A stretch of 64,000 nt of DNA from Lytechinus pictus. Its lineage: Eukaryota; Echinodermata; Echinoidea; Temnopleuroida; Toxopneustidae. The notes under the pieces are model-generated. The model was given only the letters and a program-made list of their open reading frames with translations, made no database searches and was not told the DNA's origin. Where the stretch lies: contig NC_087259.1 of assembly GCF_037042905.1 (NCBI RefSeq), positions 21,231,001 through 21,295,000 of the forward strand, read 5' to 3'. Each line of letters begins with the position of its first letter. Position 1 is the stretch's first letter. Both the position numbers and the translations under genes were made by a program. Shown piece after piece: positions 13,351 to 51,137 of the stretch.

Positions 13351-14790
13351 GAATGACTTCATTGGACGACGATCAATCCCCATATTGTGGTTTTACACCT
13401 GTCATAGCTGTCCCTAATCGAATACCATAATATGCAATATCATGCAGATGTAAAGAGCAGTTTCTGTGGCAAGCGTCTAGGTAAGAAGGAATTGGGGAAC
13501 TTATTTGCAGAAGAAAATGGGGTTCTATTTTATATATATATATATGCTTCCAGATTTGATTTGTTTGTGCTCTCATTGTGCCTTAATTTGTGTTGTTTGA
13601 AACATATATGAAAATTATTACAGTATCTGTAATCATATTTGTAAAGCTGTTTTGTACAACAAAGTCTGAAGTAGCATGTGTTGTAGGTATACTGAAGCTT
13701 ACACTAATTGGAATACTGGTATTGTTTGATTTCTACTTTTTGTTCAGTCTAGAAATGCATTCATATGAGTGTAAATCTAGCACATGAGTATATCTCCATT
13801 CAACTGTATTCTACTTTGGCCTCTTTTTGATGATACTATTATCATATTTGATCTCTATTTAATACTTTTCTGATTATATACAGGTGTGGAATGAGCAGTT
13901 CAGTGAAATCTATGATTTTTTAACCTCTTGAATACTGAAATCTGTATTTCCCAAATGCTCTGTTCAGGGACTACCCAGTTTCCATAGGCAACAGGTTAAC
14001 ACTCATAATCGAGATATTCTCTTTTAACTTTGTCTCTTTAAATTGTGTGTGGTGATGTCATAATATAATTCAACTCTGGCAGGGAATGAATTGGTTGAAC
14101 GATTTATTTGAATTAATTACACATTATTCCACGTTCTGAAAATCTGATATTATGATTTGAGTAATAACATATTTAAATTTTCGTAGCATGCAATTACAAT
14201 GTACATGCAAATACTTCCATTAAAAAAATGTAGCCCAATTTTTGGGCCACAATGTATGTTTATATGTGCTGTGTATTCTTGCTGTGGTGTACACTATATA
14301 ATAGATCCAGCGAATGTATGTGTCATAACTCGTAAAGCTGTTCATAAGTTTCACATGATTTTAATACACAATACAGCTGACATGTGCTAAATGAGGTAAT
14401 AATTTGTGATCAATCGTAACTCTTTGTAAGACAGGGCCCTGATGTGCATCAGTTTAATAGTATGTATGCTTCAAACACAGTATTTGAGACAAAAGCATTA
14501 AAACAAAGTGTCACAGGGCTATTAAATTTTGAAGTGAACTTTATTAAATTATTTACCCACAAATATATATATGTACATACTTCTGAATAATCATAAAAAA
14601 TATCCAATTACTTAAATTCCAACCATAATACAGATAAATCAATAGTTTAAATTAAATCGGTGAAGAAGGTATTCATTGAATCTGTAATGATGGCCACTAT
14701 CATAGAGAAAGAATAAGTCCAAAGTGGGAGGGAAGCAAAAATAAGAGCAAAGAATTATCATAAAATATTGTCACAAATACACAAATTGAC
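13351..14790. other. Intergenic sequence, nothing recognised
   Basis: AT-rich, with a short (TA)n near 13530. No exon or repeat boundary was identified. Confidence 0.45.
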
Positions 14791-14796
14791 AATATG

Positions 14797-15151
14797 CAGA
14801 CCTGCCAACCTCTGGGAATGAAAAACTGTATTCTGTGAAAAAAAAAAAAAAGTGTATTTCATAATAAAATGCTTGGCGCACTCGCTCATCGCGGCGCTCA
14901 AGCTGCATGCAAGCTAAAATGCGCAATGCTCTTGCAGATGAAAAAAAAAAATTAGAACATGTGTATATCTTCACCCTGGTTTGAACAAAATGATTGAAAA
15001 AAAAAACAAGTTACCTGAAATTACTTTGATCTAATAACCATATTTGTGCACGTTTTTTTTTTTTTTTTTTTTACAAAAAACGTATTTTTCAAAGAATTTT
15101 GGTTGCAAAAACGTACTAAATACGGCTAAAACGTACTGGTTGGCAGGTCTG
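14797..15151. mobile_element. Inverted-repeat element with 6-bp target duplication
   Basis: Ends CAGACCTGCCAACC and GGTTGGCAGGTCTG are perfect inverted repeats, flanked by AATATG at 14791-14796 and 15152-15157. The interior is A- and T-tract rich with a short CGC-rich patch. Non-coding. Confidence 0.8.
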
Positions 15152-15665
15152 AATATGTAGCACATACATACTTGATTGTTCAATGCTCTGAAAGGGTTTG
15201 ATCATAACGTTTCCTTTCAATATCATCTTTCTGTCTGTGAAACTTCCATTTTCTTTCTCTATAAATTCCAGTGATATTTATGTGCCTTGCAAATACCATA
15301 TATTACCATTCAATAGATAACAACCTTTACAAATTCATCATATGAATTCAGTTATGCTGTGTAAAAATATATATCAATTTTGTGCATACTCATTAGATAA
15401 ATACCGATGTAAGCTCGCTTATCAACAAATTTTCAAATCGAAACAAAGCAGGACCATTCGAGGGATAGATGTACAAACAAAACACACACATATTTCACTC
15501 GCACTCTTGAACAGGGAATTGTGTGAAACATCTAATACTCATTTTCAGAAATGATCATGCATTGCAAATTGAATTTTCAAAGGAGATTAATCAATGTAAA
15601 ACAATATTTAAGTTAAAGGCATATTGTCAGTTTTCATGGGGAATCGATACCATTCAGATGATTAA

Positions 15666-16056
15666 AGGCAATGCACACCTTACGACTGGTCAACGTTCTG
15701 ATTTTGGAACAAATCACATTTTGCTTATTTTCTCAAAAGTGAGAATGAAATGAAATTAATTGTAAGAATACTAATATAACAATTTTGGACGATTGAAAGT
15801 CTTTATTTTGGAGTTTAGGCCAAATGAGTTTCAAATTGTAGCCAGTGGTACGACTGTTATGACATCATTCTGACTCCATGTTCAACTTGCTTTTATTCTA
15901 ATAAGGCTGGTAGCATAATCACAAATTTGAACAAGTATTTGTATGATGATTTAGAACTTTATAGAGTAGATGTTCAATGTCTATATTCGCATCAAATTCT
16001 ACTGCATTTTATTAAAAAATTGGGTTGCACACCAATCGGAAGGTGTGCGGTGGCCT
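15666..16056. mobile_element. TTAA-flanked inverted-repeat element
   Basis: Ends AGGCAATGCACACCTT and AAGGTGTGCGGTGGCCT are inverted with mismatches, between TTAA at 15662-15665 and 16057-16060. About 391 bp, non-coding. Confidence 0.7.
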
Positions 16057-16060
16057 TTAA

Positions 16061-17950
16061 TCAGTACAGATGTCAATGCAAATCCACCTATTGCCTTTAA
16101 TATGAAAAAGTCATAAGCTCACTTTCCCTGACCCCACAGCCACCCAAAGCCTAAGCAAAATAGGCTTGGCCAAAGAATTTCTTATTGGGACACTGAGTTT
16201 GCTTTCCCCCCAAGATGTCTCTGCTACATGTATTTCCAATGCATTTCACAAAGTCTGGGGTCAGCAATAAACCATTCTCAATGAAAGCTGATGCCCACAT
16301 AAGTTGAGCAATGCTTCTATGACGAGATCTAACGAAGATAGCTCCAACAGAATCATTGCTTTTAGCACAAAAAAATAAATAAATAAAACCTTATCAATCT
16401 CAAATCATCTGCATAATTTCCAGTCGAAAATCAACAACAGAGGGTGTCTTTGGAGAAAAAAATCCAGGGTCATATATTTACAAGTTTTGCCAACCATTGT
16501 TACGTACCCAATATAACATTGAATCTGTTCCGCCCAACATGTATACTTATAAGAGAAAAGACTTTGTTTCACAAAGTTGGCCAGATTGTTCTTTTTAATG
16601 GCACTTAAATAAATTTGATACTTTTATGAGTGTCATATATTACACTGCTGATTATATTATACGGCATGCTCATTTATCATATGCTTGCTCAGACATGGTG
16701 CGACAAAACAACATTCAAACTTTTCACCTTAATAGAAATCATAAAAGACCACTGAATGGCAAGAATCATAAATACACAAAAACTCATAAATTATTCCTCA
16801 ATATACAATACTTACAATGCATTAAATTAAAATAATAATTTAAGGATGATTATCCATTTGGAATAGATTATTTTGTGATATGAAATAATAAGCAGAATTT
16901 CAATCAAAGCAGAAGAACAAAAACCCACAAAACAATCATTAAAAAAATACTTTGGCGAGAAAGGAAACTCTTCGAACATGCATTTTAAAGGTCTACAACA
17001 GGCAGAGATTGAACTCAGAATTTTTTGTTTGAGCAAATGGGAGTATTGCGGGATCATGCAATATTCATATTTCATCCTATGACCCATAAAAAAACCCAAA
17101 ATCCTATAACCCTATAAATTTACAATAACTTCTAATAGCTTCTACTCTCAATAAATATAACATACAGCAATAACTTCATGGCATAAAAACAAAGAATATT
17201 TATCTTAATTTTCAAATACCATAGCTTTTCATTTGGCACAAATCCGATCTACTTTCGATAAATACCAAAATTTACCATGGAATTTATGTTCTGAATTCTT
17301 CTCTTGATACAATGAAAGTAAGATGTCCTGACTACACACATATATCTGGGTTTTCTTTAAACTCTGATATCTTGCACTGTCTTTTGATGCCCATTTCACA
17401 TCCGGTCCATTGGGTTATCAAAGATGCGTTTCATAATTTGTCATCTGACAACTTTCATTGGTTTTGATTGGCCAAGGAACACATTTGTCTGATTGTTACT
17501 ATGGTAACTATTGGATAATGAAAACTGGACAGTGCTAAAAACTTTCATGAAACCATCCTCAGATTACCCCCCCCCCCCCGCCCCTTTGTAACACACATTA
17601 AATGGTAAACCCAAGGACATTGACTTCTTTATATGGATTTGAATAATGAACACTGTGGTATCTGGCACACCAAAGCACTTTGACTTTTTGAAAAGATTTT
17701 GAGTGAAAGGAAACAAGATACTAAAAAGTATTGTGAGACAAAATAAGCTATATAAAAAAAACTTGTCTGAAAGTTATTATAGGTGGACCTGAAATAGATC
17801 ATGTGCAATAGAATGGACATAAAGACCATGAAGCACAAGTGTCACCAAATCTACAAGAACTTGCAATATCTAACTTTTTTTTGTCGTTGTTGAGAAATTG
17901 ATATTCATTTTTCAGATACAAGAGAATGAGAAAAGATGAAAACACATCTA
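16061..17950. other. Intergenic sequence, nothing firm
   Basis: AT-rich, with a C tract at 17568-17586. A short last GPR107 exon was looked for on the - strand here without success. Confidence 0.4.
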
Positions 17951-18163
17951 GGGGGTGTTTCACAAAGATTTTTAAGTATGACTTAGAGTTGCACTTAAAT
18001 ACCGAGTTGCGTACGGTATGAAAGGCTTGACCGCATTGGTCAAATTGTGTCATGAATGCACACTACTGTGTATCTATCAATAAGATTGCATGTCGCATAT
18101 CATGTACGTGTCGGCATTTGAGTGCGACTGAAGTCATACTTAAATCTTTGTGAAACACTCTCC
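17951..18163. mobile_element. MITE family 2, copy 1
   Basis: Left end GGGGGTGTTTCACAAAGATT pairs with right end AAATCTTTGTGAAACACTC. Internal GACCGCATTGGTCA is shared with the copy at 35075. Confidence 0.85.
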
Positions 18164-18166
18164 AGG

Positions 18167-18322
18167 CCGTGTATCATAAAAACTTTATTTATAACAGAGG
18201 TGAGAAATCTCATGAACAATTTGTTCTCAACCAATCATATTGCACTATTTCATAAGTTTATAACAGCAGCTTATAACTTGCCATTAATAATAAATTTTAT
18301 GAAACAAGTCATAAGGTTTTAA
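18167..18322. mobile_element. Short MITE with CATAAAA-type ends
   Basis: GTATCATAAAAACTTTATTTATAAC at the left is loosely inverted in the AATAAATTTTATGAAAC block at 18288-18306. The interior has the AACCAATCAT element common in these MITEs. Confidence 0.5.
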
Positions 18323-18399
18323 ACAGCTTGAAAAGATGTACTGTGTAGGAAAATAAAACTCAGCAGGATTTTCACTATACAATGCAGCTAAAAGTGATT

Positions 18400-18545
18400 C
18401 AGGACCCAGTTGCATAAAAGTTAACATTTTCAACTACATGCTGAAGAGCCAATCAAAATCAAGGAATACATGTAATACCGATGGATGGCAAAGTTATAAA
18501 AACAACTTATAATGCAACAGAGCTGAAACTTTGGTAGGTACTTCA
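18400..18545. mobile_element. MITE family 3, copy 1
   Basis: GGACCCAGTTGCATAAAAGT at the left; the right end has AACTTATAATGCAAC. The interior CCAATCAAAATCAAGGA and GATGGATGGCAAAG match the copy at 53493. Confidence 0.7.
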
Positions 18546-18619
18546 TGCAGCAGATAATTTTTATTGTGACTTTGTTAAACAGTATAATTTCTCCTTTTCT
18601 TGAGACACATTCAGGATGT

Positions 18620-18826
18620 GCAACCAGTTCCATGACATTTGCTCCGGTGAAAAATCTACAAGTCAAGCGAAACGTTAAACCTAACCTCCAAAAATAAATA
18701 AACCCTAATCCTTACCTTTACATTATTCTGAACTAAAAAACTCTCTTACAATCCTATGTCTAAACCTATGCCATCTGAGATATCAAGACCGGAGCAAATG
18801 TCGCAGGAGCAAATGTTGTGTCACAA
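18620..18826 (+). mobile_element. Dispersed repeat with AGGAGCAAATGT ends, copy 1
   Basis: Starts TTCCATGACATTTGCTCCGG and ends CCGGAGCAAATGTCGCAGGA plus a further AGCAAATGT unit. Nearly collinear with 59448-59655, including CATTATTCTGAAC and CAATCC segments. Confidence 0.75.
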
Positions 18827-18877
18827 TCAGGGACTTTTTGTGCCTTGTATCAAAAAGGATTTCATAAATCTTTGTTG

Positions 18878-19263
18878 ACCTATAGTAGCCTATCTTGTTA
18901 AGTCGCTCCTTCATAATGTTCATTTTGCTTGTGACAACACAATAAGCTTGTATGTTCAAATAAAACCTGGGACTTCCTATTTACTGGAAAAAGATTACAA
19001 AACTTTTTCTCAATCTAAACTGACCTATCTTGTCAAGTTGCTCCTTTATCTATGTGGTGTGGTTATTCTTTCCTGACCTACATGTACAGTTGCCTGGCTT
19101 GTAAAGCTGCTCCTCTGTCTTTATGGTGTGGTTATTTTTTTCTGACCTATAGTTGTCTATCTTGTCAAGTTGCTCCTTTGTCTATGCAGTGTGTTTACTC
19201 TTCTGACCTACAGTAGCTTATCTTATCAAGTTGCTTCCTTGTCTATGCACTATGGTTAGTCTC
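18878..19263 (+). repeat. Degenerate minisatellite, about 60-bp unit, about five copies
   Basis: Recurring CTGACCTATAGT..TATCTTGTCAAGTTGCTCCTTTGTCTATG..GTGTGGTTA blocks begin near 18878, 19018, 19074, 19141 and 19203. Units vary from 56 to 68 bp. Non-coding, and close to the 3' end of the GPR107-like gene. Confidence 0.75.
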
Positions 19264-19757
19264 ACGTTGTTTGACCCTGGATGTAGCATTGCCAGAATGC
19301 CTTATTAGACCCTCTGAAAGGCCAGTTTCTGTCAATCTATCAAAAAATATATATTATAATACACAAATACATAAATACTCATACATGTATTTTATCATGA
19401 CACAAATACAAATTGAATCATTATGTACTTTATGTATTCATCACACACACAAATCACTTCCATTTTATGTAAATGTTGAAATGAGCTTGAATTATCAATA
19501 TTTGAGCAGTTCAAAAAGTTAAGCAAAATATGGGAAAATGGGAATTAGAGATACATAAGTATGATTACTTTATGGAATTTATAGATAATTAATGATACAA
19601 TTAAGCATAATTTCAAAATCATTGCAAGACAGGTAAAAATGTGAATTTCAAATATCAAATTTATATTATGTTACAGGGCCCATAGGGTGTAGGTTCAAGC
19701 AGCCCACTTTCAACAAACCCATATGAAGTTATGAATTTAAAAAGTAATATAATATAC

Positions 19758-45746
<25,989 letters not shown>

Positions 45747-46899
45747 TTTCCTCAGCAGGTCGGACTTTGTTCTCTTTAACAGACTGTTGATGACGTCATA
45801 TGAAGAAACCGAACCCATAAAATTATATGTGCGTGCATGCATCACCGAATAGATAAAAACTAAATATCTATTAAAAAAAACATATTCCTTTCGCCACATC
45901 TACATAAAGAATAAAAGATTAAGTAAACTTATTTTCTAAGATCAGTTAGAAATCCCCGGTTGAAATTTCGGCGATGATAATGTGCATGAAGATGAATTTA
46001 AATCCCGGATTTAAATGAAGCATGGGATAAGAAGAATCGGGTCTGAAAACAAGAATGTTTTGATCGAAATGCCAAATGAAACGTGGAACTGGAAACGTTT
46101 GGAAATATATTTTCAACACTTCATCAGATCAAATTTAATCTTAATCATCAGTCTAAACGGTGTAGAAGAAAACATAAGGGGTTAAATGAAAAAAAAAATG
46201 TGGTGTTTAACATGGCGTATGTCTGGAAAATGTTGGCCTTTCAGAATGAAAAGCTTATTTTGTGTTAGATTTTGACAAAATATGTCCACCCTTTTCGTTA
46301 TCATCTTTCTTTTTCTTCCTCATTTTCCTTGGTCGTAAGATTTTTTTAATTTTTAATTTTTTATATATATTTTTTGGGGGGGCGGGGCAGAACCCCTAAT
46401 CTACCTCCATCTGGCTTTTTAAAAAGCCAGTGATCCGTACATTTGGGCTTACTTCAAGGTTGTTGCAAGCGCCAGACTAATCAGTTCAGTTGCAAATTCG
46501 AAACTACATGTATTGCAAGAGATGTGTAAATTAAATTGACATGCAATTAAAGAGCTTGCTATCAATAATTGTATGTGTGTGTGTATTTGAGTATGTTGTA
46601 TTGTATGTTGGGGGGGGGTGGGTATTTCGAACTATAATAGGATCAATCTTAATCAATTAAAATTGAAAGCTACTAGATGTAAAGAATATATTACAACACG
46701 GGCAAGCCGCATATTCCAGCACGTAGAATAATCTCACAGTTGAACTTCGACGCTTCCCTAATCTCAATATTTTCAAAAGTAATCTGTAATCATATTGATA
46801 AATCAACTCCATATTACTACTTTATTAAATTGAACTATCAATGGATCATACAATTTTCAGTCTCTTTATCTTGATTTGAGATATATGCATGGGTGTCGA

Positions 46900-46994
46900 T
46901 CACGGGGGGGGGGGGGGGGGGGGGTGGGGGGATATATCCCCCCAATATTTCAAGTGGGGGGGGATGGCCTGTATTATCATCCCCCCCCCCCCCA
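46900..46994. repeat. G-tract/C-tract hairpin
   Basis: Long G runs (46903-46930, 46956-46964) and a C run (46981-46993) that can pair. It is part of the hAT-like element's subterminal structure. Confidence 0.85.
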
Positions 46995-48032
46995 ATAATT
47001 CAGGGTAGAAAATTTATAATAATGATGATGAAAAAATGAAAAGTTTGATCATGATGATTATAGTGATGATTATAGTATGCCATCAATCATTTTGTTTCCC
47101 TAGCAATTTGTGTACATTGTTATTAAATAAAAACATTCTTTTCCAGGACTTTTAAAAAGATGGGTGGAGGTTCAAGATGAAAAAGAATGAAATGTTTATG
47201 TATATGATATTTTTTAACACATGATATAAAAGGAGCCCGACGAAAAACAACTTTTGTTGATAGGGTGTTCCATCCCACCAGCGGTAATATGATCATATTT
47301 TAACAATTTTTTAATAAGTGAAATCAATTAATGGTTTCAGAAAGAATAATCATTCATTTCTCTCTTAAGCGTATCTTCGGATATGAACATCGGATGTTTT
47401 TTTTTTCATGTTATTCTTGTTGTTGTTATGGATTTGAATAACTAAACTTGATTGATTTTTTCTTATTTTGGCAAAAGGAAATCTCTTTTGAGTTTGGAAA
47501 GGGATGACAGTTTTGCATTCTATATGAGCACACTCATGCGGTACATAAATTTCATTTTAACACATATATTAGCTGATATTACACACTGATGGTTCAAGAA
47601 AATGTTGGAGAAATATCACAACATGACAGTTGAGTTTTTATTGTTTTTACGTTTGTTTTTGTTTCATGCACTTATAAAGCATTTAAAACATGTTAAAATC
47701 CAGGGTTAAAATCGTCTAAAGAATGACGGTAAGCCCGATGGCGCAAGAGAAGCCACACAGTTTGTAATTTGTGCTAGTCTTAATTTGTCCGAATCTGCAT
47801 TTTATCATCATGCATTAAGAAGAAAAAAGATATTGCCAGTTGGGTTAGATTTAAGAGAGAGGTTGTATACATCATGCTCAATAAACAGATCACTTTGTAC
47901 ATGGTCCAGACAATTTTTGTCATTTTATCTTTCGTATGAGTTTAGAATAGGCTTACTTGTAACACAGATTGCATTTTCAAAAAAATTATATAAGTACAGT
48001 ACACTGCAACAATGAAGGAATTTCCAAGAACA

Positions 48033-49092
48033 CAGTGGCGTAACTACGGGGGGGGGGGGCATGGGGGGCACGTGCCCCCCCCCCCCAATCGGCTGGCCAG
48101 AAAAAAAAACTGGGAAGAGGAGAAAAAGAGGGAGAAAGGAAAAGATACGTAGTGGAAATGAAGAAATTATTGTTCATTATAATGTTATATTATAATAATT
48201 AAGAATGTTATGTTATAATACATAAGAACATAAGTCTGTTTAACGTTTTTAAGTCAATATACACCACATATATTTCCTCGTACTTCGACTTATTATTGTT
48301 TGATGTAGTGACATATGGTTCTTTTTAATGACTACTTAAAGTTATTGCCCCATTTTAAGGTGTTAATATAAAACATTTCCTGTCCGTGCTTACGTTCGCA
48401 CTAGTAGATTGGTAAGAAATGTCTGCTCTTCATGAATTATTAAAATTCAGTCCTTAAAATGTCCCTTTTTCTGATCTGAACATCAAAAATGTTCAGCTCG
48501 CGCTTCGCGCTCGCATCATTTGTTCAGTGAAATACGTATCGTATGGTCTTAGTGAATTCTTACAAATAGGCCTTAGAATGCCTCTCTTCTGGTCTGAATA
48601 TCCTAAATTTTCAGCTCGCGCTCGCAATATTGATGAGTGAGATGCGTATTATCATGATTACAATGACTACAAAAAGTGCTTCATGTGTTTAGATGTAGCA
48701 AAATCAGCAAGCGCTTTGCACTCACATTAGATGACTATGGTGAGATATGTATACTCTTAATGGATTCCTAAAATATAGTCCTTAACATTGTTTGGGGTCA
48801 ATATTTACACTGAAATTTCAGCTCGCGCTTCGCGCTCGCATTGTTTGTTTAGCGAGACAGGTATGTATCATGATTAAAAAAATTTGCTTATAATGTCCTT
48901 TTTGGTCTGCATATAAAAAATTTTCAGCTCGCGCTTCGCGCTCGCATTATTTGAGCAGTGAGATACATATCCGTTTATTGGCACTGTCCTTATTAGGTCA
49001 GTTTACCTGGCAACTGAGCGCGCGCGCGCTCACTAAGTGACTCAAAAATTTTGCTGGTGCCCCCCAATGCCGTGACTCACGGTACGCCACTG
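48033..49092. mobile_element. hAT-like non-autonomous element nested in 46888-49230
   Basis: Ends CAGTGGCGTAACTAC and GTACGCCACTG, flanked by an exact 8-bp duplication CAAGAACA (48025-48032 and 49093-49100). Contains a poly-G/poly-C hairpin at its left and about four copies of CAGCTCGCGCTTCGCGCTCG (near 48495, 48612, 48821, 48926) in approximately 110-bp periodic blocks. Confidence 0.92.
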
Positions 49093-49264
49093 CAAGAACA
49101 CCATGCAGATCAACCACTCCCAAATGTCCTAACTTGTGATTTTAGTGGGGGTAATGTTGAAAGATCCCCATCCACAAGAACATTTGTGTCAATCATCCCC
49201 CCCAACCAAGAATACCGATCGACACCCATGTATATATGTCAGATAATGTTGATGTCTATTTGAT

Positions 49265-49735
49265 ATCACACATATATATTTTATATTTTTTTATGTTTGT
49301 ATCTATACGTATAAGTACTGTGTGCTAATGTTTACACATTTAGTTTCATTCGCTTAGCCAAATTCAATTTTACATTTTCTATATTCTTTGTTTAATGTTT
49401 TCTTTTAAAGAATCGAGCAGTGTATTTCTATGTATGTATGTATTGCTGTTTGTCATGCATTTTATTCTCCTTTTTGTTTTTGCTCAATTTCCTAAGGTTA
49501 CTAAATGTTCACATTTATTTTGTACTTTGTAACTTATTGCTGTACACTATATGTATATAGTTTAAGGCTTGTTTTATCATCTTTGTTTGTTTGTACTGGG
49601 CTGATACACATCTTTGTGGTTATTTTCAAGCATATTTTACATTGCATTTTTACAAAGGGCCCCAATGAAAACCAGTGTTTCTGCTGATTGGGCTACCCTT
49701 TTTAAATATGTTTAATAAATAAATAAAAAAATAAG
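49265..49735 (+). mobile_element. CR1-like LINE 3' end fragment
   Basis: A T-rich non-coding stretch that ends GGGCTACCCTTTTTAAATATG followed by AATAAATAAATAAAA. This 'gggctacccttt + (AATA)n' ending is familiar from CR1-like retroposon tails. No coding part is attached. Confidence 0.5.
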
Positions 49736-49859
49736 AGTCAATCATTTAAACTAAATAAACATTTCTTGGGAGTTTACTGTGGCTTATACTTATTTATTTT
49801 CTTCCACTCTTTCTTTGCCAATGTCAGTAAACACCATCTTCTCTCATTCTTTATTTCAT

Positions 49860-50245
49860 CTCTCTTTGAGTCTCTTTCTCAACAACACCCTCTCTCTTTC
49901 TCAGTTCTCTCTCTCTCCCTTCTATATTGATCTTTCTCCACCCGTCCCTCTCTAGTTTTGTCAGCATCTCTCTCATACCCTCTCGCCATCTGCTCCCCTT
50001 CTCAATATAATTGAATACATCATACCCCTCATCCCTCCTCTCTCCATCCCTCTCTCTCTTTCAAATTCCCTTATCTCTCTCTGGTCTCGCTCTCTCCTAT
50101 ATGTCAGCATCTCTCTCATTCCCCATGTTCCCTCTCGCCATCTGCTCCCCTTCTCAATATAATTGCATACCTCATCCCTCCTCTCATGCACTCTCTCTCT
50201 GTTTTCATCTCTCTCTGGACTCGCTTATTCATACTCTCTTTCATT
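49860..50245. repeat. CT-rich simple repeat with an internal duplication
   Basis: TCTC-rich. A block CCATCTGCTCCCCTTCTCAA occurs at about 49987 and again at about 50139, separated by 152 bp. Non-coding. Confidence 0.85.
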
Positions 50246-51137
50246 TTCTAAATAATTAAAAAGAACCAATAAACGACGATCGATTAATATTCCTTCATTT
50301 TTTAAATACTTTATTACATTCATGATAATATGAATACAATATGCACTAATGTCATTATCCTAAGTTCATGATACATGATACACCATTACAATAATGATCA
50401 ATTACCTAATCGTTTTTATTTTATACCATCATTTTTTTAGACGCTACAACACGACTTTTAAATCCGCATGCATGGTATCAGTATTCCTTACCACAATAAT
50501 AAGTGATTATAGACATACGGTGAGCTTACGATTCAAGTTTTGTAAAACAAATTTTCCTATGAAAATATAGGACTGCAAAATCAATAATTTCTGTTTATTT
50601 TTGTACATTGGATAGCGGTCTTAAACTTTTGCAAAATGATGGTATTCAAACTGACCTGAATATATATACATATTGAATAAATATATCGGTGGCAGCACAC
50701 ATGCAGACATAATAAGCTGATTTTGAATTTTATATAATTATGAATATTGATTAAATATAAATAATTACAAATACATGAATAAATATATATAGACATCAAA
50801 ATATTGAGTCAAACAATAATATTTACGAAAATAACATAAAACACAAAGTAAATTCAGAGAGGTATATATCATGATGAAAATTAATTAATAGAAATTCACA
50901 AAATGGTCAAAAATATCAAGTTATGTTATTTAGTTGTAATATCCGTAGGAAATTATCACTCTTCATTTTAACAAAATACTTGTAAACTTCTATTACTTGT
51001 TAGTAAGCTATACTTTGTAAAATAGATAAATATGAGTTTGCATATCAAATTGTGTAATTATTATTTTCTTGCATTATTATTTTCAAATCTCTCGTCAACA
51101 ATCATTTGATAGTCCGTAATTGGTGCTGTTCCACAAA

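Larger units (their letters stand above)
46888..49230. mobile_element. hAT-like element, host of a nested insertion
   Basis: Ends CATGGGTGTCGATCACGG and CCGATCGACACCCATG are inverted, flanked by GATATATG (46880-46887) and TATATATG (49231-49238), 7 of 8 matching. A G/C-tract hairpin lies near the left end, as in 1205-2113. The 48033-49092 element is inserted inside. Confidence 0.8.

Noticed and set aside
48480-48960. CRISPR-like regularly spaced repeats (CAGCTCGCGCTTCGCGCTCG)
   Set aside because: Repeats are degenerate, spacing is irregular, the flanking blocks are themselves similar, and the sequence lies inside a eukaryotic hAT-like element.
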